A stretch of 64,000 nucleotides of DNA from Porphyromonas gingivalis ATCC 33277 (GCF_000010505.1 NC_010729.1:124001-188000), one strand, 5' to 3'. Counted from the stretch's first letter, positions 36,101 to 44,621 are shown. Numbers and translations: made by a program. Notes: generated by a model from the letters alone, not told the origin.

Positions 36101-37971
36101 ACATGACCCTCAAGGACAAAAGCTGCCGCAAAAGTGGTGTCTGCAAAGCCCAATGCATTGAAATCCGCCGAATCCATCCGCACCATCACAGAGCCGTCCA
36201 GTTTGTTTTTGCCAAGGAGGGCATCCAATTGCATACTCCCGTTCAGGAAGGAGTTGGTGCTATTGAATGAAGCGAAGAGCACTCCTTCGTTCAATGCCGC
36301 ATCGAAAGTGATACTGTCCAAATCTCGTTCTTTCCAACGGATGTGTTTGACCGATGTGTGTATGGTGGAGACAGTACGTTTATTGAAAAGATCGAATCCA
36401 CGCCCTTCGGCATGAAGCACTGCCTGCATGGAACCGATACTATCCTTCGGCATGAAGGCACTGAAATTCAGACCGTCCACCTGCATATCGAGCCGATACT
36501 TATCCGTACCCATCAGATAGTCGCCATCGATACGGACGCTGCCGGAACGCTCTGTCAGCTTTACTTGACCGCTGTACACTCCTCGTCTGATCTTCAGCTC
36601 GGCAGCGACAGTCATGCCCGCCGGAATAGCGAAGCGTTCGTAAAGAGCCTTGTCGTAAAACGCCAAAAGGCCTGATGCATCCTGATGAAAACCCATGTTC
36701 AGCACAAAGTTGCCGGCGCGATTGCGATCGTCAAGCAACTTCGTAAACACTCCATGTCCATCCATATCGGCCATTCCGTCCCAGAACAAGGACATATGCT
36801 CTACTTCCAATTCATCGAGTGTGCCTGTGCATTGTATCACTATATCCACCGGAGTCCGGGGATAACGCACTAACCTGCGTGAGGGTAGTTGGAAATTATC
36901 GCCGGCCAAATAGTTTACATCCTCCAATCCGATCGAAGCATCCATAGAGAGATTGATCATGGCTGTCGGATCTTTTTCGAAGATACTCCATGGTAGTCGG
37001 ACCTCTCCGTTGATATGGCTGTGGCCGGTGGCAAGGGAAAGGTCTGTCAGAAGGAAACCGAAACGATCCATCCTATACCTCCCGGACAACCGCTGTAGTT
37101 CGAACCGATCACGCTCCCGTAGGGATCCGTTGACCAACTGAAGCTCCATATCACCGTCGTGGAAACAAATATCTTTGGCTTGGAGGGAAACATCGTTCAG
37201 AGCAATGTGGCGATAGTCGAAAGAGGTAGGCGAAGCTTCCCCTTCGTCCGTATCGTAAGACAAAACAGTCCGGTCCAACTGCGCCATGCCGACCTGATAG
37301 AGCATGTCCGCAATATCCATTTTGGCCTTCGCTATTGCCGCCTTTCCGACGAATGTCTTGAGGAGTACACTGTCAAGTGGCATCCGGACTTCAGCGGATA
37401 TATTCTTCAGATCCAGCCTGTCCAACTCGAATTGCCAGTCGAATGGCTCTTTCTGAGTCGTATCGGTTGCCGTCGTATCTGCACTGAAGTATGCGATGTC
37501 GGTATCGGATAGTTGCCACCGCCCCAGCACTACTCGTTTGGCTTCGGGATCAATAGCTATGTGAGCTGCTCGGATCGACTTGGCTTTCAGCCTCAGATCC
37601 ATCAGCCCCAAGCTGTCAGTATAGTGGATGGACGCATCTTGCAGCTTAAGCTCCGGCACTTCCATTTGCCGCCGGAGGAGCGGTAGTACCGAGACGCTGA
37701 CCCGTAGGGAGCCTATATCTGCCAGTGTGTCGCCCTGCACCTTTACGGCTGTGATGTCCTGCAAGGAGAGATGCAGCGGAAAGCCCAGACGGATGCGTCC
37801 GATGCCTATCTGCATACCGGTGGCTTCGGAAGCCTTCTGTGTAGCTATCCCTACAGCCCATTGCTGTATGGGAGGGAGATAAAGCAGTCCTGCCACGAGC
37901 AGTACGAGCAACAAGGGTGAGATGAGCACCCAGAAGAGAATACGCTTCCAACGTTGCTTGATACGACCCAT
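33181..37971 (-). CDS. tamB: TamB: translocation and assembly module protein
   Basis: A 1,596-residue protein anchored by one N-terminal helix (ILFWVLISPLLLVLLVAGLL) and then a long beta-taco-like repeat region reaching across the periplasm. The C-terminal DUF490/TamB domain is at about 1,200-1,560 (SGSLDIHGGTSCTYVYTG, GGGTMRYTLPVVGKQVFTID). After it comes a charged tail with KKKETKTIVPKAEALKPEEE. It pairs with the TamL barrel encoded 7 bases downstream. The usual proteobacterial TamB is about 1,250-1,300 residues, so this one is long, as in other Bacteroidota. The start is the ATG at 37971. Confidence 0.9.
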   Translation of the reverse strand: MGRIKQRWKRILFWVLISPLLLVLLVAGLLYLPPIQQWAVGIATQKASEATGMQIGIGRIRLGFPLHLSLQDITAVKVQGDTLADIGSLRVSVSVLPLLRRQMEVPELKLQDASIHYTDSLGLMDLRLKAKSIRAAHIAIDPEAKRVVLGRWQLSDTDIAYFSADTTATDTTQKEPFDWQFELDRLDLKNISAEVRMPLDSVLLKTFVGKAAIAKAKMDIADMLYQVGMAQLDRTVLSYDTDEGEASPTSFDYRHIALNDVSLQAKDICFHDGDMELQLVNGSLRERDRFELQRLSGRYRMDRFGFLLTDLSLATGHSHINGEVRLPWSIFEKDPTAMINLSMDASIGLEDVNYLAGDNFQLPSRRLVRYPRTPVDIVIQCTGTLDELEVEHMSLFWDGMADMDGHGVFTKLLDDRNRAGNFVLNMGFHQDASGLLAFYDKALYERFAIPAGMTVAAELKIRRGVYSGQVKLTERSGSVRIDGDYLMGTDKYRLDMQVDGLNFSAFMPKDSIGSMQAVLHAEGRGFDLFNKRTVSTIHTSVKHIRWKERDLDSITFDAALNEGVLFASFNSTNSFLNGSMQLDALLGKNKLDGSVMVRMDSADFNALGFADTTFAAAFVLEGHVKSDLAQTHRFEASVHDCYMQLERYKVIPERVDILADTDPDSIRLDLVSGDLKMALRVGEGIDAVTVVSQSLGKKIETFRNDSIQRLRLSSIFQELPHVTFTLQADRYNPLHDLMEVNGMKYNSIRGKLTVSPENGVEGYMDLQGLQRDTLRVDRLHLDIATLSQYGMFAPDSANSAELADSILNKYDRMIRLTLTMDKNRFRRQPAMYGKVVADATLQGLNLRLNLADGAKQDAYRIGIHGFWDESGYGLNFIESEPVVLAYNRFIASKDNRIFYRNEDKRLSASLELSSEDGQYLSVQTNDTIPDLEEIGLNIRNLRLQQYVRMSPLPNIAGRFFAYARLSRTGGENGITTITGDLSVNEFEFEGKSIGNIASSLFYEPRNDHSHYVTAEISYNGNAALNLDGIYHGGIRGNNLDMAAILNGFPLAIANPFIGAERASLSGFIEGKLAIAGKTDSPLIDGQLNMRDASVYSPMIGNTFYFSDKPLVFDRHKLVFDNYQIRAQEKAQDGLNLNGEVILTGARAMTANLKMLADEMTVLDSKRNQGDLLYGKLIASTDLSLRGPLQALAISGSLDIHGGTSCTYVYTGADLETESRMGDVVNFMDFSDTIMIRSQAEMEKERASFGGMNMLVRIHIDPVVQLGVDLSAGHQDYLELQGGGDMTFTMPAYGEMSLTGRYSMSGGGTMRYTLPVVGKQVFTIDPSSYVQWSGNAQEPYVNFKAVQRVRADVMESGSKTSRKVNFDVGIIVKETLKNMDLVFDVEAPEDFSIQTQLRSMGPEERSKQAIGLLATGSYLASQSSGFNFDNALSSYAQGMINSALGKVFDGSGLNIGMESHDGTDGGGTYTDFTYSFSKQFYDNRIRVVIGGSVASGSNVPTNKERTLVDNVSVEYRLDKSGAQHLKLFHKKNNENLLEGEITETGIGYVISRKLARLSDLFRFGKKKETKTIVPKAEALKPEEEPVSVQTDIIPTKR

Positions 37972-38076
37972 GGCAGGACTATCGGTATTATGTCGAATAG
38001 TTTTGTTCGGTCAGCTGCGCGAGAAAGAGAATGACTCTCCGGCAACTCTATTCCGAGCAGACTATTCTCTATGTTT

Positions 38077-39018
38077 TTAGAAATAATAGAGCGTGGTGAT
38101 AGACTCATGGCTGCAAACACGCTTGATCGCTTCTGCGAACAAGTCGGCCACAGAGAGAATCTTCACCTTCTCGCACTTGTGCGGATAGGGGATCGAATCC
38201 GTGAAGATCATCTCTTTCAGAGAGGACTGGTCTACTCGCATCGAAGCAGGATCGCTCATCACGGCATGGCTGGCGATGGCACATACGCTGCGCGCTCCGT
38301 TTTCTTTCATCAGGTCAGCAGCCTTGGTTATCGTACCGGCAGTGTCCACAATATCGTCTACGAGCAGTACGTCCTTGTCCTGCACATCCCCGATGATACG
38401 CATCTCGGCGATCTCATTGGCTTTGAGCCTGCTTTTGTGACAGATTACCATCGGCACACCGAGATGTTTGGCATAGCTATTGGCACGCTTCGTACCTCCG
38501 ACATCAGGCGTAGCTACTACGAGGTTCTCTAAGGGCATATTCTTGCGGATGTATTCCATGAAAACGGTAGAGCCGTAGAGATGATCCACCGGCACATCGA
38601 AGAAACCCTGAATCTGATCCGCATGTAGGTCCATCGTGATCAGACGGGTAATACCTGCCTTGCTTAGCAGGTCGGCGATCAGCTTGGCACCGATAGATAC
38701 ACGGGGCTTGTCCTTTCTGTCCTGTCTGGCCCATCCGAAGTAGGGGATGACAGCTGTAATGTAGTGTGCGGAAGCTCGTTTGGCTGCATCGATCATCAGG
38801 AGCAGCTCCATCAGGTTGTCCGAAGATGGGAATGTGGACTGTACGAGGAAGACATCCCGGCCGCGAATGCTCTCCTCATAGGATACGGCAAATTCACCAT
38901 CGGCGAAGTGCTCGATATTCATTCGCCCCAGAGGGCAACCCAGACTGTTGCAGATCTTTTCCGCAAGATAACGGGAATTTGTCCCGGAGAAGACAGAAAA
39001 GTTGTTTTCGTTGTTCAT
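38077..39018 (-). CDS. prs: Ribose-phosphate pyrophosphokinase
   Basis: A 313-residue cytoplasmic enzyme making PRPP from ribose 5-phosphate and ATP for nucleotide, histidine and tryptophan synthesis. Motifs: FSGTNSRYLAEKI at the start, the flexible loop YFGWARQDRKDKPR, DLHADQIQGFFDVPVDHL and the PRPP loop VDDIVDTAGT. Full length for class I Prs. It is transcribed from its own -7 box (39106-39113), with about 90 bases of leader. Confidence 0.96.
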   Translation of the reverse strand: MNNENNFSVFSGTNSRYLAEKICNSLGCPLGRMNIEHFADGEFAVSYEESIRGRDVFLVQSTFPSSDNLMELLLMIDAAKRASAHYITAVIPYFGWARQDRKDKPRVSIGAKLIADLLSKAGITRLITMDLHADQIQGFFDVPVDHLYGSTVFMEYIRKNMPLENLVVATPDVGGTKRANSYAKHLGVPMVICHKSRLKANEIAEMRIIGDVQDKDVLLVDDIVDTAGTITKAADLMKENGARSVCAIASHAVMSDPASMRVDQSSLKEMIFTDSIPYPHKCEKVKILSVADLFAEAIKRVCSHESITTLYYF

Positions 39019-39105
39019 CTTTGATATGGTGTAGAGTTATCGTTCCATTGCCGGCAAATCGAAGCCGTCAGACCACCTCCGAGGCGACTGCTGACGGACA
39101 TGATG

Positions 39106-39113
39106 CAAAAGTA
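39106..39113 (-). promoter_or_regulatory. Promoter -7 box of prs
   Basis: The minus strand reads TACTTTTG, 88 bases upstream of the prs ATG. Confidence 0.65.
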
Positions 39114-39204
39114 ATATATATACATTATGTATGGAAGCTCGAAGAAGAAAAGAAGATCGGGATGAAGCAATGGCAGAGGCGTTGCCGTCACGCTCGATTC
39201 GGCT

Positions 39205-40488
39205 CTATCGCCTCTGTCTCGTGCCTCCGCGCTTGCGCCCGTTCGGAGCTGTTTTTCCTTGCCTTTTGTCCTTTTCGGATCGACCTGAACGTCCATCGCC
39301 GCTTCGCCCCGAACGGCGAGGGCGACGTTTCGCCGGTTCGTAGGCCGGGACTTCACCAAACTCCGGATCGACAGGCAATTTATAGACCGATTTGCCCAGA
39401 AACGTCTCGATCTTGTGGAAGTCGCTCTGCTCTTCCTCGGAGACGAAAGTGATAGCCAGACCCTCCCCGTTTGTCCCTCGGGCAGTACGCCCGATACGGT
39501 GTACATAGTCCTCGGGATCGTGGGGAATGTCGTAGTTGATGACTACGCGTATGTTGTCGATGTCGATCCCTCGGGCTACGATGTCAGTGGCCACGAGTAC
39601 ATCCACATAGCCGTTTTTGAAGTCGCGCATCACCTGTTCGCGCTGGGACTGCTCCAGATCGGAGTGCATATCGGCCACATTGAAACCCATCTTGCGGAGA
39701 GTGGAAGTCAGCTCACGGACTTTGAGCTTGGCCGAGGCGAAAATAATGGTACGCTTCGGTGCCGACTGCTCGAAGAGCTTGCGGAGTATCGGCAGCTTTT
39801 GCGCTTCGTAACAAATGTATGCGCTCTGCATGATGCTCTCGGGCGGACGGCTGATGGCGATCTCCACCTCTATCGGATCCCTTAGAATGGATGCTGCCAG
39901 CTTGCGGATCTTGGGAGGCATCGTAGCCGAAAACATAACCGTCTGGCACGAACTCGGCAGCTGCTTGTATATCTGCATGATGTCATCGAAGAAACCCATG
40001 TCCAGCATGCGGTCGGCCTCATCCAAAACGAAGTAGGAGACGTGGGAGAGGTCGGCTGAACCGAGATTCAGATGCGAGATCAGACGTCCCGGTGTGGCTA
40101 TCACGATGTCCGCCCCCATAGCCATCCCCCGACGTTGCTGCTCCCATGCCACCCCGTCCGTACCCCCGTATATGGCTACGGCCGATACCGGCATGAAGTA
40201 AGAAAACCCTTCCACCTGCTGATCTATCTGCTGTGCCAGTTCGCGAGTGGGAGCCATGATCACAGCATTCACCACATCGGAGGCAAACTCGCCTGCACTC
40301 AGGCGATCCAGTATGGGGAGCAGATAGGCTGCCGTCTTGCCGGTGCCGGTCTGGGCACAAGCGATCACGTCGCGACCCTCCAGAATGGGTGGGATGGTTG
40401 CAGCCTGCACAGGTGTGGTCTCGATGAAATTCATGGCATCGAGACCATCCAATACTTCATCTCCTAAATTCAATTCATCAAAGCGCAT
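39205..40488 (-). CDS. DEAD-box RNA helicase (RhlE type)
   Basis: A 427-residue ATP-dependent RNA helicase. Motif I is AQTGTGKT (45-52), motif Ia PTRELAQQ, motif II VLDEADRMLD (DEAD), motif III SATMP, motif V ATDIVARGIDID and motif VI HRIGRTARG. The last 60 residues are arginine/glycine-rich and basic (KRRPRRSGRSGDGRSGRS and on), an RNA-binding tail typical of RhlE. It would unwind structured RNA in ribosome assembly or mRNA decay. Own promoter at 40515-40522. Confidence 0.93.
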   Translation of the reverse strand: MRFDELNLGDEVLDGLDAMNFIETTPVQAATIPPILEGRDVIACAQTGTGKTAAYLLPILDRLSAGEFASDVVNAVIMAPTRELAQQIDQQVEGFSYFMPVSAVAIYGGTDGVAWEQQRRGMAMGADIVIATPGRLISHLNLGSADLSHVSYFVLDEADRMLDMGFFDDIMQIYKQLPSSCQTVMFSATMPPKIRKLAASILRDPIEVEIAISRPPESIMQSAYICYEAQKLPILRKLFEQSAPKRTIIFASAKLKVRELTSTLRKMGFNVADMHSDLEQSQREQVMRDFKNGYVDVLVATDIVARGIDIDNIRVVINYDIPHDPEDYVHRIGRTARGTNGEGLAITFVSEEEQSDFHKIETFLGKSVYKLPVDPEFGEVPAYEPAKRRPRRSGRSGDGRSGRSEKDKRQGKTAPNGRKRGGTRQRR

Positions 40489-40514
40489 ACTCTAAAAACG
40501 GACTTGGTTCCGGA

Positions 40515-40522
40515 CAAAAGTA
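40515..40522 (-). promoter_or_regulatory. Promoter -7 box of the DEAD-box helicase gene
   Basis: The minus strand reads TACTTTTG, 27 bases upstream of the ATG at 40488. Confidence 0.7.
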
Positions 40523-40599
40523 CGTCAATTCCTACAGATACATCCCTTGGCTCATATATACCTATGCATCAGCCTCGCTTCGGTGATCCGATCTCCGGC

Positions 40600-40745
40600 C
40601 AACCTCGAGCCAAAAATCTGCCGATTGCGGTCTGTGTTTTCCGAGAAAACGGAACGAGATTTTTTTCGTCGTGGTGCGTAAATTTTTCACTTCCCACGCC
40701 AAAACGAAACAGTTTACGCACCACGTTTTTAGAGGTCACAAACAC
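40600..40745. repeat. Dispersed hairpin element, copy A
   Basis: It contains a perfect 12-bp inverted repeat GTGGTGCGTAAA (40671-40682) and TTTACGCACCAC (40713-40724), followed by GTTTTTAG, preceded by GGAACGAGATTTTTTTCGT (40651-40669). The latter 19 bases recur exactly in reverse orientation at 54700-54718. Arms and flanks match copies at 54620-54770 and 63690-63830 in layout, with changed but paired stem bases. Confidence 0.7.
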
Positions 40746-41008
40746 GAAAATTTTGGAGCGCAAACCGACCTTGAGCTATCCCGATGCCGGAACATCCTGA
40801 ATGTCGAGCCGGTGCGTTTTGCCACCATTCAAGCCGATAGAAAAAAAGAAAGATCCACAAGAGGGTTTGTCAGGACGACTCTCCCTCTCATGGATCCGGT
40901 CACAGTTTATTAGAGACCCTTGTGTATAAGGGGGTCTTAAACCCTCCCGCAGATCAGACGAGAGAGTTTGCTGTTCAAGGCTTTGGCCTTGCTACTGTGC
41001 TTCATGGC

Positions 41009-41050
41009 CATAAGATTGCTTCGGTACTCTTGATGAGGTGCAATCTTATG
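41009..41050 (-). terminator. Possible terminator after tapAB
   Basis: A perfect 11-bp inverted repeat CATAAGATTGC (41009-41019) and GCAATCTTATG (41040-41050) lies 38 bases past the tapB stop codon. There is no T-run, so it may be a stability stem rather than a terminator. Confidence 0.45.
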
Positions 41051-41088
41051 TAATCTTCCATATCCACGACTAATGCGGATCCGGTGGG

Positions 41089-42063
41089 CTACTCCAGCTT
41101 CGTGAGCAGGGTACTGCCTACGAGCTTGCCCTTCTTGTCGTAGCTTTCACTTTTGACGCATCCGACATCCTTGGACATCCATTCCACGGCACTCATCTGT
41201 ACCGTAATCATACTTTCCATGACGATCGAATAGCTGATCTTGTAGCATTCGAAAGTCCCGGCCGGAGTGGTAATGCTCTCGATGCCCTGCACCTTGCGTC
41301 CGATGGTTCGCAGAGTAATCGGGGGCAACGGGAAATCGGCCGCTTCGGCCGTAATCGTCACTTCTGCATCGGGCAGGGACTGACCCGCCGACATTCGGGA
41401 CGGATAGGCGATGTCCACGCCCGTCACTTTGTACTTGATGTCTTTGAACATCTTAAGCGTTTGCTCGTTGAGCAACGATTGGGCATCGACATAGAATCGG
41501 TCGCCGTCGCACCACATGTTCGCCACATCCGAAAAGATCTGTTTTCCTTTCTTGTCATACATCTCTTGGGCTGTGGTTATTTTCATTCCTTTGGCCGTAT
41601 TCGTTACGCTCTGTACCTGCTGCCGGATCGTGCCGCTTACTTTGCCGTTGGCTTCATAGATAGTCATTTCGCGGCGAGTACCCTGCTTCACCGGAAACAG
41701 GATCTCACATCCGTTCTTGCCCGTAGCCCTGCCAACGGACTTGCCCGTATTGCCGATGTGGTGCGTTTTCCGATCGGTCTCTTGTTCCAGTTCTTGCAGG
41801 GAGATCGTCTTTCGAGCGGTCTTTGGAGCAGGAGCAGTGGTCGCTCTCTTTCTTCCTCGGGTGGCCTCCTCTTCTGCCTTGTCCAAAGTCTTGTCCATGG
41901 CTTTGTCCACTTTCTCTTCCACTCGCTTTTCCACTTTCTCTTTGGCTTTCTGTCCTATTTTTCCGACCCAACTTTGGGGCATACAATATCCCTGCATGTC
42001 CGCAAAGCAATTTGAGACCGGCATCAGCAAAAAGAAAGAGAGGATAATGCTTCTGTATTTCAT
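41089..42063 (-). CDS. tapB: TapB-family exported protein
   Basis: A 324-residue protein with a signal peptide (ATG at 42063; an upstream TTG frame is ignored). After it comes a charged, coiled-coil-like segment of repeating KEKVEKRVEEKVDKAMDK (about residues 35-70), then a beta-rich domain (about 120-324) of DUF3108-like type with a conserved GTFECYKISYSIVMES segment. NCBI calls this family TapB after the P. gingivalis TprA-associated protein, which was reported to contribute to virulence together with tapA (from memory). tapA lies 172 bases upstream on the same strand, so they may be co-transcribed. Confidence 0.75.
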   Translation of the reverse strand: MKYRSIILSFFLLMPVSNCFADMQGYCMPQSWVGKIGQKAKEKVEKRVEEKVDKAMDKTLDKAEEEATRGRKRATTAPAPKTARKTISLQELEQETDRKTHHIGNTGKSVGRATGKNGCEILFPVKQGTRREMTIYEANGKVSGTIRQQVQSVTNTAKGMKITTAQEMYDKKGKQIFSDVANMWCDGDRFYVDAQSLLNEQTLKMFKDIKYKVTGVDIAYPSRMSAGQSLPDAEVTITAEAADFPLPPITLRTIGRKVQGIESITTPAGTFECYKISYSIVMESMITVQMSAVEWMSKDVGCVKSESYDKKGKLVGSTLLTKLE

Positions 42064-42235
42064 AGCGTTGTTTTTTAGAGACAAGAGAGACAGCAGGACA
42101 ACCCGACGGTCTGCACCTCTGCCTCTCTTGCCGTTAAGGGGTATCGATGTACTTTTTTCAGTTCTTTGCCGGATCAGTCTGCCAGTACGGACAGGCTCTC
42201 ATCCGACAGAGAGACGTCCGGTCATAGCTGCACCT

Positions 42236-43858
42236 TTATTCCACGATGAGCTTCTCTACGAAACGCTCCGTATCGGATACGACCTTGAGCATGTACGTAC
42301 CCTTAGCCAAGTGCTGCACGTTCAGCCTGTATTCGTTGCCGGAGAAAGAAGCCTCAGCGACTACTCTGCCCTGCATATCGTAAACAACAGCCTTGCAGTT
42401 TGCTGCCGTCGGCAGGCTGATCACAGCATATTCTTGAGCCGGATTCGGGTAGAGCTTCATGCTGCCTTCTTGCATTACGATGTCTTCTACACCGTTGGCA
42501 TGGGTCCACTGCGTATCAGACCAAACGATCCGTTTGCCCGGCAGATATTCCACCCATGACCAGCACACGAGACCCTTGGTCGGATTGATGTCTACTTGAG
42601 GTGTGTAGAGAGCATTGGCAGATGATGTATACGTAAATGTGTCGCTCCACAAATCTTTGTTATGAATCTTGTCATAATTGGCCCAGCGGTATTTCAGCGT
42701 GTTCGTACCGTTCTCTTCTTTTTTGGCATAGGTAATCAGGTAGTGATTGGCGTTCTTGTCATACCCCAGCCCCGAGTTGGTCTCACTCTGGTACGAAGCT
42801 GTAAGGAAAGCTTCCACCAGATCATCCATAGTCGGAGTTTTTCCTTTTTCATACTTGAACGATTTCTTGGGATATACATACCGAATGTCCCAATCCGAAT
42901 ATTCAGAATCATAATCGCTGTACGTAATCATGAAGTTGTGGCAACTCTCCCCATTGATCGTATTGTTATCCTCGTCCAGCAACATTTGGATTTTGGGGCT
43001 GAACGACATGTCGTTTTCACTCACTTTTATAGGGCCTGACCACTGAAATTCGGGATCATTGTCGACAAAGTTCGACAAGAAACCGATATCGCTTTTTCCC
43101 CCTTGTTTATTCATTTCGAATACCACACCCATTAGCGGCCAGGCATTGTGACCCATGGATTCAGAGGTGCTACCCAATGAGAGATCCACCTTGTCAATTT
43201 TCTTCTCTCCATCTTGACTGAAGAGTAAGTTTTTATTGAAATTTTGCCCTCCATTCAGAGAGAACACATAGTCCACAAAACTTATTTTGTGCGTATTGTT
43301 GAAGCCGGTGTAAGCGAAAGCCAAAGCAAAAGGGTTGCCACCATTGTTAAGAGAAGAAGGCGAACGATAGTTGGAGGCTATATCCACATCGTACAACTGC
43401 ACATTGGAGAAGTCTTCCTTATACACGAGTTTCGCATTCTGCGCGTTGGCATCGCGACTGAAGACCGCAACTCTACTCTTATATCCTCCGGGCTTATTCA
43501 TGAGCTCTACCGACCAAATCTTGATGTCGGATTCATTCTTACCCGTTACCACGATATCGAAGTCTTGAAACTGATAATCATCCGATGGATCCCAATCCCT
43601 CAACTTTTGGTATGTGGCACCTTGGTCTTTGGAGCGGAAGATCTTCACATTGCTATTGCCGGTGTCGTATCCACTGTGGGTCATTACATAGATCCATCCG
43701 TTGTCCGCCACACTCATCCTCGTTTGTACCAGTTTTTCCTGATTGTACTGGACCACCTTAACATCATCTCCTCCCATCGTCTGCGCTTGAGCGAGAGGAC
43801 AGAGGGTTGCGACGGCGAAAGCCGCCACCACGAATTTGCGTAAAACTTTTGTCTTCAT
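42236..43858 (-). CDS. tapA: TapA, immunoreactive T9SS cargo antigen (about 61 kDa)
   Basis: A 540-residue surface protein: signal peptide (AAFAVATLCPLAQAQ), a large beta-propeller-like body (repeated strands such as NGWIYVMTHSGYDTGNS, NIKIFRSKDQ-type Asp-box segments and FRSKDQGATYQKL), and a type A T9SS sorting domain (about 470-540: MKLYPNPAQEYAVISLP, AVVYDMQGRVVAEASF, AKGTYMLKV, VEKLIVE). It would be exported by Sov, cleaved by PorU and attached to anionic LPS. Size and domain make-up match the antigen PG91/PG2102 (TapA) of P. gingivalis, linked to the TPR protein TprA. The start ATG is at 43858. Its ligand is unknown. Confidence 0.82.
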   Translation of the reverse strand: MKTKVLRKFVVAAFAVATLCPLAQAQTMGGDDVKVVQYNQEKLVQTRMSVADNGWIYVMTHSGYDTGNSNVKIFRSKDQGATYQKLRDWDPSDDYQFQDFDIVVTGKNESDIKIWSVELMNKPGGYKSRVAVFSRDANAQNAKLVYKEDFSNVQLYDVDIASNYRSPSSLNNGGNPFALAFAYTGFNNTHKISFVDYVFSLNGGQNFNKNLLFSQDGEKKIDKVDLSLGSTSESMGHNAWPLMGVVFEMNKQGGKSDIGFLSNFVDNDPEFQWSGPIKVSENDMSFSPKIQMLLDEDNNTINGESCHNFMITYSDYDSEYSDWDIRYVYPKKSFKYEKGKTPTMDDLVEAFLTASYQSETNSGLGYDKNANHYLITYAKKEENGTNTLKYRWANYDKIHNKDLWSDTFTYTSSANALYTPQVDINPTKGLVCWSWVEYLPGKRIVWSDTQWTHANGVEDIVMQEGSMKLYPNPAQEYAVISLPTAANCKAVVYDMQGRVVAEASFSGNEYRLNVQHLAKGTYMLKVVSDTERFVEKLIVE

Positions 43859-44447
43859 AGTTTTTGTCTTTTTTTCTTTGAGACTCGATCGGACGGGAGC
43901 CCTCCAGTCTCTTGAATTGTTGATTAGCGATTAGTTTGTTATCTTATTTTCACGAGAGCACGATGGCTCATAATTCTCTCTTCACCGTTTTCGTTCCTTG
44001 TTTTTACTTTTTACTGATTGTATTATCGTTTACCCTTGGCTAAGAGTGTCCAAAATCAAAATCGGCAATTCGCACAACGCGGAACGCATGTTCGGCCTTC
44101 TCTGCCACAAAGGAACGGAGTGGCGAGGAGATATACTTGGACAAATCGCGCATTTTCTTGGACAAATCACGCATTTAGCAATAAGGAGACAACAAAAAAC
44201 ATCTTCGTTTTGGACAAATCGCGCATAAAAAAACGCGTAAAAGACTAATAAAGAAGATATTACGAGTACAAGTGCTAAAAAGCTCTTTTCGGATGTCTTT
44301 TTGAGCGTGGAGAAGTATCCTTTTGCAAGGAAAAGAGATCGGCCAATTCGCTATCGGATAGAGATGCGGAATGCTCGGACCAAGGAGGGCGGAAGAAACA
44401 AGAAAAGAAAAACAAAAGAGATGTCTTGCGCATGTCAAAAAAACATC
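43859..44447. other. Intergenic region upstream of tapA and the tRNA
   Basis: No gene is seen. It contains three direct copies of a 17-bp motif (44137-44226) and ends in the tRNA promoter. The tapA promoter must lie near 43860-43960, but no exact TAnnTTTG box was found there. Confidence 0.5.
44137..44226. repeat. Three direct repeats of 17 bp
   Basis: TTGGACAAATCGCGCAT occurs at 44137-44153 and 44210-44226, with one mismatch at 44158-44174. The first two are 21 bp apart and the third is 52 bp further. It could be a protein-binding cluster between tapA and the tRNA gene. Confidence 0.8.
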
Positions 44448-44455
44448 TACCTTTG
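44448..44455 (+). promoter_or_regulatory. Promoter of tRNA-Met
   Basis: TACCTTTG with TTG at 44426-44428 (19-base gap) is a full Bacteroidota promoter, 48 bases upstream of the tRNA. Confidence 0.75.
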
Positions 44456-44502
44456 CACCGTCTTAATTAGGGCGACAATGAATGATGTCACTGTAAGACG
44501 AT

Positions 44503-44576
44503 GGCGAGATAGCTCAGCTGGTTAGAGCGCATGATTCATAATCATGAGGTCCCCGGTTCAATCCCGGGTCTCGCTA
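44503..44576 (+). tRNA. tRNA-Met (CAT), elongator type
   Basis: A 74-base cloverleaf: acceptor GGCGAGA/TCTCGCT (one G-U pair), D arm GCTC...GAGC, anticodon stem CATGA/TCATG with loop TTCATAA (anticodon CAT) and T arm CCCGG/CCGGG with TTCAATC. Absence of three G-C pairs in the anticodon stem argues against initiator tRNA; a lysidine-modified tRNA-Ile is possible but less likely. CCA is not encoded. Confidence 0.93.
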
Positions 44577-44582
44577 CCGAAC

Positions 44583-44621
44583 AAAAAGCATGCCGAGACC
44601 AAGTGTTTCGGCATGCTTTTT
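44583..44621 (+). terminator. Terminator of tRNA-Met
   Basis: AAAAAGCATGCCGA (44583-44596) pairs with TCGGCATGCTTTTT (from 44608), ending in the T-run. Confidence 0.85.

Larger units (their letters stand above)
40489..41088. other. Intergenic region between helicase and tapB
   Basis: Contains the helicase promoter, hairpin element copy A and the inverted repeat at 41009-41050. From 40745 to 41000 no gene is seen. In strain W83 I remember a third tap gene (tapC) in this neighbourhood; it is not present here. Confidence 0.5.
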
